Below, piece after piece: positions 42,501 through 50,383 of a DNA stretch of 52,850 bases (position 1 is its first letter; each line of letters starts with the position of its first letter). Position numbers and translations under genes: made by a program. This stretch comes from a virus: positions 1 to 52,850 of the IMG/VR virus record IMGVR_UViG_3300032271_000563. One strand, given 5' to 3'. The notes beneath the pieces were generated by a model that worked only from the letters and a program-made list of their open reading frames with translations, ran no database searches and was not told where the DNA came from.

Positions 42501-44204
42501 TCTGGTGGTAATGTTACCCCCATAGGTAATGCACCAAGCAGTTTGGCGTCTGCTGTATCAGCAATTGGCTCTTCAAATGGAACTTACAACCAGGCGCCTA
42601 CTTCAGGTGCAACCGCATTAGCCCCAAGCTTGGTATCAAACCCTGAGTTGTATACCCAAGGACAAGTTACTGTTGATGTCAACCCTGAAACCAATGTCAA
42701 AACTGAAGTAAAAGTTGACCCTGTAACCCAACAACAAACCAAAGTGGTAACTGACCCAAACAATGGTTTAACAACGCAAACATTTTTAAATCCATCAACT
42801 AATGTTTCTAGGGTCAACACGTACAACCAAAATACTGGTATTCAATCGTATGAAGTTACAAATCCTGCAACTAATTCAATTACCAAAACAATTACTGATC
42901 CAAATTCAAAAGTAGAGATCAAAACACAATCAAATACTGAAACAGGCAAGGTTGTTACCACGGTCACCAATTTAGCAACTGGGAAGATTACTTCAAGTGA
43001 ATCAGTAAACCCTGACATTGTGGTTAAACCTGTTGTAGCTCCTGCGGTAGCTCCCGCTGTTGCGCCTGCGGTGGCCCCTGTCGTTGCTCCAGTCGTTAAC
43101 CCAGTGGTCAATCCCGTTGTTAATCCTGTAGTCAATCCCGTGGTCAATCCAGTGGTCAATCCAGTGGTTAACCCTGTCGTTAATCCTGTAGTAAATCCAG
43201 TGGTTAATCCTGTGGTTAACCCAGTAGTAAATCCCGTTGTTAACCCAGTAGTAAATCCCGTTGTTAACCCAGTAGTGAATCCAGTAGTAAATCCAGTAGT
43301 TAATCCACCTGTTATTACAAATCCACCTGTTAATCCTCCTGGACCACCTGTAACACCGCCAGTGGTGCCTCCTGGGCCTCCACCTGGGCCTCCACCTGGA
43401 CCTCCACCTGGACCTCCTCCAAAACCACCAGAACCCCCAGTGGTAAAACCTCCTGTAGTTGTTAACCCTGTAGTTGTTCCCCCTGTGGTAACTCCACCAA
43501 CAACTACAACCACAACAGTAATTGACCCTAAAGTAACGGTAAAACCTCCAACCACTACCACAACTGGCGGCGGTGAGGTACCATCCTATACGCCCACGGG
43601 TGGTCCAGGGCACAAACCAAACCCAATTGTTGAGTCGTTGTTAAAAACGTACATGACAAAACAAAAGTTTATGAGCCCATTGGAAAAAATGGCGTTCCTA
43701 GCACATATTCAAGAGAAAACAGGCCAAGATATGACTGATCCATATATAACCTCCTTATTGTCAGGTAACTCATCAACCTCACAAACGACGTCTCCATCGT
43801 CAAATTACTATAAATATGGCGTTGAAACTCCAACAGTCAGTGACCAATTGGCTACCAAAGATACTGCTCAACCCCTTAAAACAGGGGGTGCGCCTGACCC
43901 TTATTACGCTGGTGGTGGATTGCCTACAATCAAAGGACGCAAGGATTTTAGAAATGGCGCCCATGTTGCTGGACCTGGCCACGGCACCTCAGACGATATT
44001 CCTGCCATGTTGGCGGATGGTGAGTTTGTGTTCCCTGCTGATGTGGTTTCTGCCCTGGGTAATGGGTCCACAAAAGCTGGTACGGAAAAGCTGTATCAAA
44101 TGATGCATGAAATTAGAGCCAGAGCAAGATCAGCAAAACCAGGTGATTTGGCGCCAGATGCACTAAAATCTCCTTTAGATTACCTGAAAGGTAGGAAAAA
44201 ATAA
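39540..44204 (+). CDS. Very large repeat-containing ejection/internal virion protein
   Basis: 1554 residues. N-terminal helical module (about 1-60, EYFAANPKASPEQVAQAVQS), Ala/Pro linker (about 60-155), Gly/Ala-rich segments with possible membrane-active helices (ALSNALTTFALGTLGGPAAA, about 780-800), a tandem duplication (41306-41673), a coil with NPETNVKTEVKVDPVTQQQT, then 18 PVVN tetrapeptides (about 1184-1255), a GPPP stretch and a Thr run. The conserved C-terminus has AGGGLPTIKGRKDFRNGAHV, SDDIPAMLADGEFVFPADVV, and LYQMMHEIRARARSAKPGDL. Such C-termini occur in large injected virion proteins of related phages. Probably ejected into the host with DNA; the Pro-rich rod could span the envelope. 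Function inferred. Confidence 0.75.
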   Translation: MSDPASLVSEYFAANPKASPEQVAQAVQSIGGLDANPGLASALAGHYGNSVGDISSAYSQLINTAPATPTATVAAPLSTPVSAPVYSSAADVLSGLQSGALNQTTAIGALQQANSSFGQNAPPAPVAPIAPAQPATTIAQAPAPAAPIAPSVLNADQIWHDSSDEFKNTYDTIQTGKATIKNALVDDGEGNFVNQFGLRDASGNLITDYVKNLGNNIYQIPSSSTGGTMNTFVYVDPKTGLVNPVADPSKQVIYGGGNSGSWAKGVVRDLGPIPAIFATVTGNPELIPYINAASTAINGGNIGDIGKSFVLGNVASALGSAAGDIVGGATGSTILSGGAQNLVSSEISSGGKADPVKAFAYGGIGSAVPIIAGEIEGYSNLSSSQQQIVNNVIAGALSGQKPTQIAINTATAVAKDQVNTFNEINNNDALLDTKTTPGASNTQVANQLIFDASKAPDVTTAQKLADDAGYHQFKFDGKTYTINPASPTEVDVADATRTGNLFQAIGYTDPTKAMQAALAADPNATGFVMGGKEYSIPKAPTTGIGATTPSTADALTNLINQSYATIPGGSITGEGPQKPLTQLNAPIPTTPVVKPVSEWDNNSKATVPGMNLTPILSARDQAIKDLGGIDAITDKNTGQIFVTLPPETPVAKPASEWDNSSKATVPGMNLTPIVPKEIPLSARDQMIKDLGGPDAIIDPFTGKISVTLPHEDKMGASDITNVKGTVSNILNTTGNNLTGVGLAGAQLVGSALGADTSYLNNLQNAIQQNQQTSISKLNNSEQNVALGLSNALTTFALGTLGGPAAAIMGNTAIVGNNTFQEGVKAGLTPIQNGTRTAMMMGAETIGEMLGLPGLNVVLKGLPIGASPSQMINAVGKFIGANVNEQFAEAVTTTMQMGIDKIEGIGLNPKATVDDWIGALKDTAVQTLFAVGGGHSGATAINSVGKGGSNYVDTTDQTNTPTTAPSITNVGTNATITGPVAANEPINTSGGNVTPIGNAPSSLASAVSAIGSSNGTYNQAPTSGATALAPSLVSNPELYTQGQVTVDVNPETNVKTEVKVDPVTQQQTKVVTDPNNGLTTQTFLNPSTNVSRVNTYNQNTGIQSYEVTNPATNSITKTITDPNSKVEIKTQSNTETGKVVTTVTNLATGKITSSESVNPDIVVKPVVAPAVAPAVAPAVAPVVAPVVNPVVNPVVNPVVNPVVNPVVNPVVNPVVNPVVNPVVNPVVNPVVNPVVNPVVNPVVNPVVNPVVNPVVNPPVITNPPVNPPGPPVTPPVVPPGPPPGPPPGPPPGPPPKPPEPPVVKPPVVVNPVVVPPVVTPPTTTTTTVIDPKVTVKPPTTTTTGGGEVPSYTPTGGPGHKPNPIVESLLKTYMTKQKFMSPLEKMAFLAHIQEKTGQDMTDPYITSLLSGNSSTSQTTSPSSNYYKYGVETPTVSDQLATKDTAQPLKTGGAPDPYYAGGGLPTIKGRKDFRNGAHVAGPGHGTSDDIPAMLADGEFVFPADVVSALGNGSTKAGTEKLYQMMHEIRARARSAKPGDLAPDALKSPLDYLKGRKK
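41306..41673 (+). repeat. Tandem duplication inside the 39540 gene
   Basis: Two adjacent copies of about 58 codons: one starts at 41306, the other at 41481. Both read TPVVKPVSEWDNNSKATVPG / TPVAKPASEWDNSSKATVPG, then MNLTPI, SARDQAIKDLGG / SARDQMIKDLGG and an INxTGKI-V-TLP end. Codon use has drifted, so the duplication is old and kept in frame. Confidence 0.85.
43089..43304 (+). repeat. Eighteen-unit PVVN tetrapeptide repeat (12-bp unit)
   Basis: Eighteen in-frame 12-bp units encode Pro-Val-Val-Asn. Units differ at third positions (cca/ccc/cct, gta/gtg/gtt/gtc, aat/aac) but not in amino acid. It is preceded by related PxVA units and followed by a GPPP run. A rod or linker in the ejection protein. 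Confidence 0.95.
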
Positions 44205-45310
44205 TGTCCGTACTTGGCGATATGACCTCTGGTGCATTTCAAGGCATTGCACCCCCCAACGTAAATACAACTCAATCTACTACTACTCAGGCGCCTGCAC
44301 AGTACCTGGGCTATTTAAGTGCTCTAGGCGATGTTGGCTTACAGCAAATGAACACGCCTGCTCAACAAATGGTTGCGCCTTTGAGTACATTGCAAAAAGA
44401 TGTTTTTGGTTCGCCATCTGGGGTTGCAAACACTGAAAGTTTATTGACGGGAGCAATGTCTCCTCTTAATGCCGCATCTAAAACAGTGGGTGCAGATCAA
44501 ATCAATAACTACCTCAATCCGTACATTGGGGACGTTAACAATGCTTTAGCAACATCAACTGCACAAAACATTAATCAAAACATATTGCCATCTTTACAAG
44601 CCATGGGTGCATCCAGTGGAAACATGGGTTCGTCCAGGCTTACAAATGCTACAGGTCAAACCCTGGCAAACATTCAATCTGGCCTTGGTGCCCAACAAAG
44701 TCAAAACTTGGCCACTGGGTACAAAGATGCATTGGCGGCGGCTTTACAAGAACAACAAAATCTGGGCACTATTGGTAGTCAAAACATGACATCAACCATT
44801 GCAGGTTTAAATGCGGCATCTGGTCTTGGAGCACAAGCTCAAGCGCAAAATCAAGCTATTATTGATGCTCCACTAAAGACCGCAGGCAATGCGTCTCAAT
44901 TGATAAAAGGGCTTACTATCCCTACGTCAACAACTCAAACGTATTCTGGTCCTGCGTCAAGTTATGGCCCATCCCCACTTTCTCAAATTGCTGGATTGGC
45001 ATCATTGTTTGCCGCACCATCTGGTGGAACTAGTGCTTATGAAGGTATCAAAAAAGGAATAAATGATGTTTTTGGAAGTAACGCACCAATTGATTTGACT
45101 GGATTTAAAATTCCAACTCCAACTTGGGCTACAGGGGCAACTACGCCTGATACTACAACTAGCTTGGGTTCAGGTAATTTCACAATACCAGCGCCCCTAG
45201 CCTCAACAGATAACAGTCCTACAATTGCTAATGCCAATACTGCATTGGGTTCTGGAAATAATACAACATATGATTTAAGTAATTTATGGGGTAATACTCT
45301 TTTAAGGTAA
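44204..45310 (+). CDS. Putative ejection/internal virion protein
   Basis: 368 residues, overlapping the previous stop by 1 bp (TAATG). After a Gln/Thr-rich start comes YLGYLSALGDVGLQQMNTPA, then NNYLNPYIGDVNNALATSTA, INQNILPSLQAMGASSGNMG and a Gln/Ala-rich helical stretch (about 140-230). The NPY...VNNAL...NINQN...GA-GSSR pattern is typical of internal virion proteins that leave the capsid with the DNA. The C-terminus is Thr/Pro/Gly-rich and disordered. Part of a run of large genes (39540-48768) that likely form the ejection complex. Confidence 0.65.
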   Translation: MSVLGDMTSGAFQGIAPPNVNTTQSTTTQAPAQYLGYLSALGDVGLQQMNTPAQQMVAPLSTLQKDVFGSPSGVANTESLLTGAMSPLNAASKTVGADQINNYLNPYIGDVNNALATSTAQNINQNILPSLQAMGASSGNMGSSRLTNATGQTLANIQSGLGAQQSQNLATGYKDALAAALQEQQNLGTIGSQNMTSTIAGLNAASGLGAQAQAQNQAIIDAPLKTAGNASQLIKGLTIPTSTTQTYSGPASSYGPSPLSQIAGLASLFAAPSGGTSAYEGIKKGINDVFGSNAPIDLTGFKIPTPTWATGATTPDTTTSLGSGNFTIPAPLASTDNSPTIANANTALGSGNNTTYDLSNLWGNTLLR

Positions 45311-45313
45311 AAC

Positions 45314-47035
45314 ATGTTAGCACCTCTTGCCCAATCAGTTTTAGGAGCACCACCACCCACGTTTCCAGCAACGGGTCAGGCTCCTGCACCCATTCAAACA
45401 TCCAATGAAATAGCTGGTGGCTTACCTGGTATGGGTGGTCCAATAGGGCAACCTCCTATGCAGTCGGGTCTTTCTGCACCCATGACTGCACCTGCAATGG
45501 CGGGTATTTCAAACATACCAACTGCACCAGCGCCAGAGGCCGTTAAAGCACCATTGAGCGAGCCAAAACAATTCCGCAGTAAGTACGACGATATTTTTGA
45601 AAAAGCAGAAGGTATCCTTTCAGAAACACTGCAAAAGAAACAAGGTATTGATCCTGTTGGCTTGGCAATGATCCAGGGGTTCTTATCACCTACCAAGACG
45701 GGCTCTTTCGGTGAATCAATTTCTAATGTTGCTGGCAGGGTTCGTGAGGCTCAGAATGAAGAAAGCCGTGGCGATGTAAGCCGTTTACAAGCACAAATGC
45801 AATTGGCCAGCGCAGGCTCATTGCGTGAGCGTGAGAATGAAGTCCAGCGTTTGATGGGTTCCTTGTATGAGAAAACACCACAAGGATTAAAAACCAATGT
45901 TGAAATTGCAAAACAATTGTCTGGAATTACCAAAGATCCAAGATTTGTACAGCAAGCAATAGCTGAAGAACAACAAACGGCCATGAGAAATGTTGGCATG
46001 AACATGTTCAAGCCTAAGATTGTTCCAGGTAAAGAAGGACAACCAAGCCGAACAGTGATGGAATTCAACCCCAATGCTGTTTATGAATTGATGAAAATTT
46101 CACCTGATCCAATGAAAGCCATTTCTGATTACGCTAAAACAATTCCTGAATTGCGTAAAGCTGGATTAATTGAAGGATTGAAAGAAGAAAGCAACCCATT
46201 TGATATATTGGCAATGATGGGACCAACTGATTTAATAAAAGCGCAAGCTCAGAAAAATGCTGATTTGTATTCAAAAGGACTGCTTGATCCTGATAAAGCC
46301 ACGCAAATGGCAACTACCATGTTGACCATGGCCACTGCACATATGGATAGGGAATCACAAAATAAATTCCACCAGATGGTGTCTGGCATGATGATGTCAA
46401 TGAAACAAGATTCTGCCAAATTGATGCGTGAAAAATTTGAGGAAACGCAAAAAGAAAACATGAAGAAATACTCTGATCAAGAGAAAATTCTTTATAAAAA
46501 TTCTGTCATACCAATTATTAATCAAGGTGCTAAAGCCTCTGAGGCATTGGTTGCCTTGTCTCAAATTCAAGACGTTGTATCAAATGCACCTAGTGGTGTG
46601 TTTGCTGGACTTAAAGCAAATAGTGTTGGTGCGTTGTTTGGTACAGATGACAATACAGCATTGAGAAACTTGCAATCAATGAGTCGTTCTTTGTTGCCTT
46701 TAGTACCAAGATTGCCTGGTTCAGCCTCTAATTTGGATGCTAAAAATTTACTTCAAAGTATTGGAGAGTTGGAAAATCCAATGCTTACAAACAAACAACG
46801 TGTTGATATTATTCACAAAGTTGCTGTTGGGTTTCAAGCTTTGCAAAATAGAGCAAATGAAGTTGAAACTACTTGGGAGTCAAGCCGTAAGTTGCCAACA
46901 TGGGCAACGCCAACTAACCTTGGTTTAACACAGCCTGGCGCCCCAGCAACACCAGCCCCTGCACCTAGTTCTAGTCAACCTATAGGTTCAGGTAATTACA
47001 TCATTCAAAATGGCAAGCTAGTGCCTGCCCCATAA
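45314..47035 (+). CDS. Large helical internal virion/ejection protein
   Basis: 573 residues. Pro/Gly-rich N-terminal 80 residues, then long helices: YDDIFEKAEGILSETLQKKQ, FLSPTKTGSFGESISNVAGR, a central coil with MREKFEETQKENMKKYSDQE, and an ordered domain (AGLKANSVGALFGTDDNTAL, LLPLVPRLPGSASNLDAKNL) ending in a Pro-rich tail plus IGSGNYIIQNGKLVPAP. Helical build, size and position before the last virion gene fit an ejection protein. No lytic transglycosylase motif is seen. Confidence 0.65.
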   Translation: MLAPLAQSVLGAPPPTFPATGQAPAPIQTSNEIAGGLPGMGGPIGQPPMQSGLSAPMTAPAMAGISNIPTAPAPEAVKAPLSEPKQFRSKYDDIFEKAEGILSETLQKKQGIDPVGLAMIQGFLSPTKTGSFGESISNVAGRVREAQNEESRGDVSRLQAQMQLASAGSLRERENEVQRLMGSLYEKTPQGLKTNVEIAKQLSGITKDPRFVQQAIAEEQQTAMRNVGMNMFKPKIVPGKEGQPSRTVMEFNPNAVYELMKISPDPMKAISDYAKTIPELRKAGLIEGLKEESNPFDILAMMGPTDLIKAQAQKNADLYSKGLLDPDKATQMATTMLTMATAHMDRESQNKFHQMVSGMMMSMKQDSAKLMREKFEETQKENMKKYSDQEKILYKNSVIPIINQGAKASEALVALSQIQDVVSNAPSGVFAGLKANSVGALFGTDDNTALRNLQSMSRSLLPLVPRLPGSASNLDAKNLLQSIGELENPMLTNKQRVDIIHKVAVGFQALQNRANEVETTWESSRKLPTWATPTNLGLTQPGAPATPAPAPSSSQPIGSGNYIIQNGKLVPAP

Positions 47036-47037
47036 TC

Positions 47038-48768
47038 ATGGCAACAGTACAAGTACCTGGTGTAGGAAACGTCACTTTTGCTGACGATATGCCTCAGTCT
47101 GAGGTGTTAAAGGTTATACAAGATTTTCAAGCGGCAAACAAAGCCCCTGCAACTGAAGGAGGAGCCGCTACAGGCGTTTATCCTCAGATGACAGGGCGTA
47201 GGTCCCAACAGGACCCAGAACGCGCTAAAAACATCCCTCAAGCGCTTTTGGAGGCTGGTGCCGCAGGTGTAGGTTCTATCCCTGCCGCAATTATGCAAAT
47301 CATGGGTTCTGATGCTGGCAATCAAATGGTCAACAAGGTCAAGCAACATGCGTCGGATATTTCTTATCCTGCTGTTTCTGAGATTGGTTCAGCCGCGGGC
47401 CAAATGATGGGGCTTGGAGCACCTGTAGCAGGGACCATGAAACTTGCTAGCAAAATTCCTTATGCAGGGGCCTCTGAGCTACTCAAAGGTGGCGTGGGTG
47501 GGATGACCGCGGGCATGTTGACGCCCACTAAAGACACTGAAAATTATGGGCAATTTGTTGAAGAAAAAATGAATCAACTGCCCCAGGCTACTTTGAGTGG
47601 TGCATTGTTAAATAAGCTAACTCAGATGACCATGAACCCCAAGGTTTCCCCTGACGTTAAAAAGTTGATGGATTTGGGTATGACCAAATTCACTCCTGGC
47701 CAACTTATGAGCGATGTAAATGTCCTGGGTGTACCTGTTGGAAAAGGGCTACAAACGGCTGAAAAAAGCGCCACCAGCGTACCATTTTTGGGTGACATCA
47801 TTGGTAATGGTTTGCGTACTTCATTCAAAGATTTCAACAAAGCTATGGCCAACAAAGCTTTGGAGCCTTTGGGCATCAAAGTTCCCAAAAATGTTGCTGA
47901 AGGCGAGGCAACAAATACATTTATTCAACAGCAAATTGATGATGCCTATACTTTAGCCAGGAACAACGCCATGTTCAGATCAAATGCTATAGACAATCAT
48001 GGCAGGGACGTTGCTAAAAGGCTTGAAGATTTGGCTGACCTAATTAAACCAGTGGCTGGTTCGTTGGCCAAAGAATTCAATTCAAAAATCAAATCTGATT
48101 TGTTGGAGCCATTGCGTGGACCATTTAAGATTGTCAGTGGTGATACATTCAGGCAATTAGAGGAGCAATTGGGCGCCTTGGCCACAGATGGTTATGCAAA
48201 GAATGCTACCCTGGGCGGTGCTTATGAAAAGATGCTCAAAGCATTGCGGCAAGAACTTGCCAACCAAAACCCAGATGTTGCTGATTATTTAAAGAAAACG
48301 CACGAAGTATTTAAGAATTCAAAAGTAATTTCTACAGCAAGCGGTAGACGTCCAAACATAGAAGGTATATTTAACCCTGAACAATTCAGCAGTGCGGTCA
48401 AAGCCAGCGCTGGTGCAAAACAAACATCCCAGGGTATGGGAAGGTTCATGGACGAGGCCAAAGCGGCCACCAACGTGCTGGGTAACAGCGTACCCAATTC
48501 AGGTACAGCAGGCCGTGCAATGGTGGGTGCTGGTTTATTGGGGGGTGCCACTGCCATGCCCATGCTTGGACCACTCGCGGCAAAGAGCCTGGTTGCTGGT
48601 GCCGCATACTCTCCATTGGGTATGAGGGTGTTGACCAACATGGCCACCAAGCGCCCAGAAATGATGAAAAAACTTCAACCCGCAGTTTCGGCTGGGCTTA
48701 CAGGATTAGGCGGAAGTCAAGGGGCCATGGCGGCATCGCCACAGCCTGAACTTGATATGCCACAGTAA
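47038..48768 (+). CDS. Large internal virion/ejection protein, last late gene
   Basis: 576 residues. Starts MATVQVPGVGNVTFADDMPQ with SEVLKVIQDFQ, a known short N-terminal module of injected phage proteins. Next come Gly/Ala-rich amphipathic stretches (AGVGSIPAAIMQIMGSDAGN, IGSAAGQMMGLGAPVAGTMK), a helical domain (about 190-440), and a C-terminal Gly/Ala hydrophobic stretch (AMVGAGLLGGATAMPMLGPL). Glycine-rich hydrophobic segments may insert into membranes during DNA entry. It closes the rightward late block and is followed by a terminator. Confidence 0.65.
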   Translation: MATVQVPGVGNVTFADDMPQSEVLKVIQDFQAANKAPATEGGAATGVYPQMTGRRSQQDPERAKNIPQALLEAGAAGVGSIPAAIMQIMGSDAGNQMVNKVKQHASDISYPAVSEIGSAAGQMMGLGAPVAGTMKLASKIPYAGASELLKGGVGGMTAGMLTPTKDTENYGQFVEEKMNQLPQATLSGALLNKLTQMTMNPKVSPDVKKLMDLGMTKFTPGQLMSDVNVLGVPVGKGLQTAEKSATSVPFLGDIIGNGLRTSFKDFNKAMANKALEPLGIKVPKNVAEGEATNTFIQQQIDDAYTLARNNAMFRSNAIDNHGRDVAKRLEDLADLIKPVAGSLAKEFNSKIKSDLLEPLRGPFKIVSGDTFRQLEEQLGALATDGYAKNATLGGAYEKMLKALRQELANQNPDVADYLKKTHEVFKNSKVISTASGRRPNIEGIFNPEQFSSAVKASAGAKQTSQGMGRFMDEAKAATNVLGNSVPNSGTAGRAMVGAGLLGGATAMPMLGPLAAKSLVAGAAYSPLGMRVLTNMATKRPEMMKKLQPAVSAGLTGLGGSQGAMAASPQPELDMPQ

Positions 48769-48801
48769 TCTCTTGCGGTTGCCATATTGCAGAGAGACTT
48801 T

Positions 48802-48828
48802 GGGGGGGTTTCGGCCCCCCCGTTTTTT
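48802..48828 (+). terminator. Rho-independent terminator ending the late block
   Basis: GGGGGGG (48802-48808), loop TTTCGG, CCCCCCC (48815-48821), then GTTTTTT. A 7-bp all-GC stem. Its T-run overlaps the stop codon of the converging leftward gene at 48827. No T-run on the other strand, so it serves rightward transcripts. Confidence 0.93.
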
Positions 48829-49054
48829 AAACCAAATACTCGAATGCTTTTTTGTCCAGCATTTCGTCAAAGCTTTCCATTTCTAAACGGTTTCTAGGGT
48901 CCGTATTGAATGAAATGGTTTTGGCGTAATCCCTGACAAAAGCGTATCGTTGTGCATCTTTTAATGATTTTTTAACGTGCTCAAGCAGGTGCGGCAAAAG
49001 AATATCGTCCCACCCTTGGCCTACAATTTCGTTGATAAAATCATCTGAAGTCAT
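48827..49054 (-). CDS. Small hypothetical protein, end of leftward operon
   Basis: 75 residues in an ATGA overlap with the gene upstream on the minus strand. Acidic, helical (MTSDDFINEIVGQGWDDILL, then HVKKSLKDAQRYAFVRDYAK) with a C-terminal EMESFDEMLDKKAFEYLV. The LKDAQRYAFVRDYA helix resembles short proteins common in phage early operons. Function unknown. Its stop lies within the T-run of the opposing terminator. Confidence 0.65.
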   Translation of the reverse strand: MTSDDFINEIVGQGWDDILLPHLLEHVKKSLKDAQRYAFVRDYAKTISFNTDPRNRLEMESFDEMLDKKAFEYLV

Positions 49055-49281
49055 AGGGCGCCGCGCTTTTCCCTTAATGCTTTGGCCACTTCAGTGTTGA
49101 GTGTTTCTACATATTCAATGCAAAGCTCTCTTTCACGCCTGGCAATATCCATGGTGGCAACCATAATGACTTTGTCGGCAAAATCCAACAGTTCATCTAA
49201 GTCATACCCCTCAGGGTTGTCCATCTTGGATTGAAAGAAAATTTGCTTGACGTCGTTTTCTGATAAATATTCGTTCAACAT
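49051..49281 (-). CDS. Small hypothetical phage protein, ERELC helix
   Basis: 76 residues with a GAGGTAAAC ribosome site. YLSENDVKQIFFQSKMDNPE then DLDELLDFADKVIMVATMDI, and IARRERELCIEYVETLNTEV leading to a basic end (ALREKRGAL). The ARRERELCIEYVE helix is a recurrent small-protein module in phage early regions and has a cousin at the left end of the window (2-247). Part of the nuclease/SSB operon. Confidence 0.7.
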   Translation of the reverse strand: MLNEYLSENDVKQIFFQSKMDNPEGYDLDELLDFADKVIMVATMDIARRERELCIEYVETLNTEVAKALREKRGAL

Positions 49282-49288
49282 GTTTACC

Positions 49289-50044
49289 TCACTTGTGTCC
49301 TGTTTTTGCCTGCCAATAAGCCAGCAATGAATTAAACATTAGCCAACCACGTTTTAACTCCTCCTCTGGCCACTCAATGACCTTGACAAGGCCAGGATCG
49401 GTCACAGAGACATAAACATTCGCGCACCTGGCATTGGGTAGTCCAAGACCAATACGGTATGCCGCAAGCTGTAAAAGCTGGTCATCATATGCATCTACCT
49501 TGGATGGATCGGTAAATTCTTTTGTTTTAAAGTCAATTACCACCCCATTGCCACCCTTAGAGTGCAGGTCCACCTTACCGCCAAAGCCCAACTCATGGCA
49601 AAAGCTTTTCTCAACGGACCACTCTGGGGTACCAAAGACTTCCACAACCGCCTTGTCCACCCCATTTTGGTAGTCCATGAAGTCAGCCAGGGAAACTCCC
49701 TCATAAAAGCTTTCTAATGCTCCATGAATGATGGTGCCCCGTTCTGCCGCTTTTTTACCCTGCTCTTTGGAATCTTTGATAATTCGCTCAATAAAACGCT
49801 CTTCTGTCTCTCCCTCTACTTTTGGTAGGGTTAGGCAGGCATACATCATTTGATTGAGTTTCCAAAGCTCTAAAGCGGGCTTGGCGGCCACAGAAAGGAT
49901 GGTGGTAACCGAAGGTACCAGGTTTAATTTCCGTGCGTCACGGAGCGTTGTAGCCCGTTGTTCACCGTTTTTAGCGGTAACAGTGTAAGCAGGCTGGCCT
50001 GCCCTGTCGTACCAATGTTGTGATTCTGATGCTCTTACTATCAT
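49289..50044 (-). CDS. RecB/Cas4-like PD-(D/E)XK exonuclease
   Basis: 251 residues from the ATG at 50044, which has AAGG upstream (an in-frame TTG at 50065 is less likely because it overlaps the previous gene). Motifs: GTIIHGALESF with H107 and E111; FGGKVDL with D159; VIDFKTK with D171 and K173; QLLQLAAYR (Q192-x3-Y196). These are motifs I-IV of the RecB/Cas4 nuclease group. All catalytic residues are intact. It probably resects DNA ends for phage recombination or processes replication intermediates, with the SSB-like protein two genes upstream. No cysteine cluster for an Fe-S site is evident, unlike Cas4. Confidence 0.85.
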   Translation of the reverse strand: MIVRASESQHWYDRAGQPAYTVTAKNGEQRATTLRDARKLNLVPSVTTILSVAAKPALELWKLNQMMYACLTLPKVEGETEERFIERIIKDSKEQGKKAAERGTIIHGALESFYEGVSLADFMDYQNGVDKAVVEVFGTPEWSVEKSFCHELGFGGKVDLHSKGGNGVVIDFKTKEFTDPSKVDAYDDQLLQLAAYRIGLGLPNARCANVYVSVTDPGLVKVIEWPEEELKRGWLMFNSLLAYWQAKTGHK

Positions 50045-50051
50045 GGTTGCC

Positions 50052-50381
50052 TTAAAAAAGTTCAAATTGTTTTACTTTTGGGTTAATTTTTCTAAATTCA
50101 AAGAAGTCTTTGGCCTCTGGGTGAATCAAGACAAACAACCTACTGAGATAGGGAATGCTGTTGCTGTTGATTTTCCACGTGCCGCCCTTTTCACTTATGG
50201 TGGAATGGTGCCGTAAAAATTCAACAATTGTTCTTGCAGAGTAATGGTTCCGCCCCCTTGCTCTGATGTTTTGCGCCTCACGCTCGAAGGCGTACCAAAT
50301 GTGCATGTTGTCCCCAAGCCAGTCTTCAAAGTCAATTACAAACTGGCCTGGGTTATCTCGAACAATTTTTAATATGTCCAT
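50052..50381 (-). CDS. Hypothetical phage early protein (GRxHYSAR motif)
   Basis: 109 residues from the ATG at 50381 (a TTG at 50387 overlaps the SSB-like stop). The series HIWYAFEREAQNIRARGRNH then YSARTIVEFLRHHSTISEKG, WKINSNSIPYLSRLFVLIHP and FFEFRKINP matches a conserved unnamed phage protein family that I recall beside recombination genes. Rich in Arg/His; nucleic-acid binding is plausible. The gap to the nuclease gene is 7 bp, so they are surely co-transcribed. Confidence 0.7.
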   Translation of the reverse strand: MDILKIVRDNPGQFVIDFEDWLGDNMHIWYAFEREAQNIRARGRNHYSARTIVEFLRHHSTISEKGGTWKINSNSIPYLSRLFVLIHPEAKDFFEFRKINPKVKQFELF

Positions 50382-50383
50382 GG

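Noticed and set aside
43089-43304. CRISPR-like array of short repeats
   Set aside because: 12-bp units without spacers, in frame and coding for PVVN; no cas genes nearby.
42842-43561. 239-codon minus-strand frame made of TTGLTTG repeats
   Set aside because: It is the mirror of the PVVN and GPPP repeats. Third-position drift fits selection on the plus-strand peptide, not on this one.
49289-50044. Cas4 of a phage CRISPR system
   Set aside because: The nuclease motifs fit RecB/Cas4 broadly, but no Fe-S cysteine cluster, repeats or other cas genes are present.
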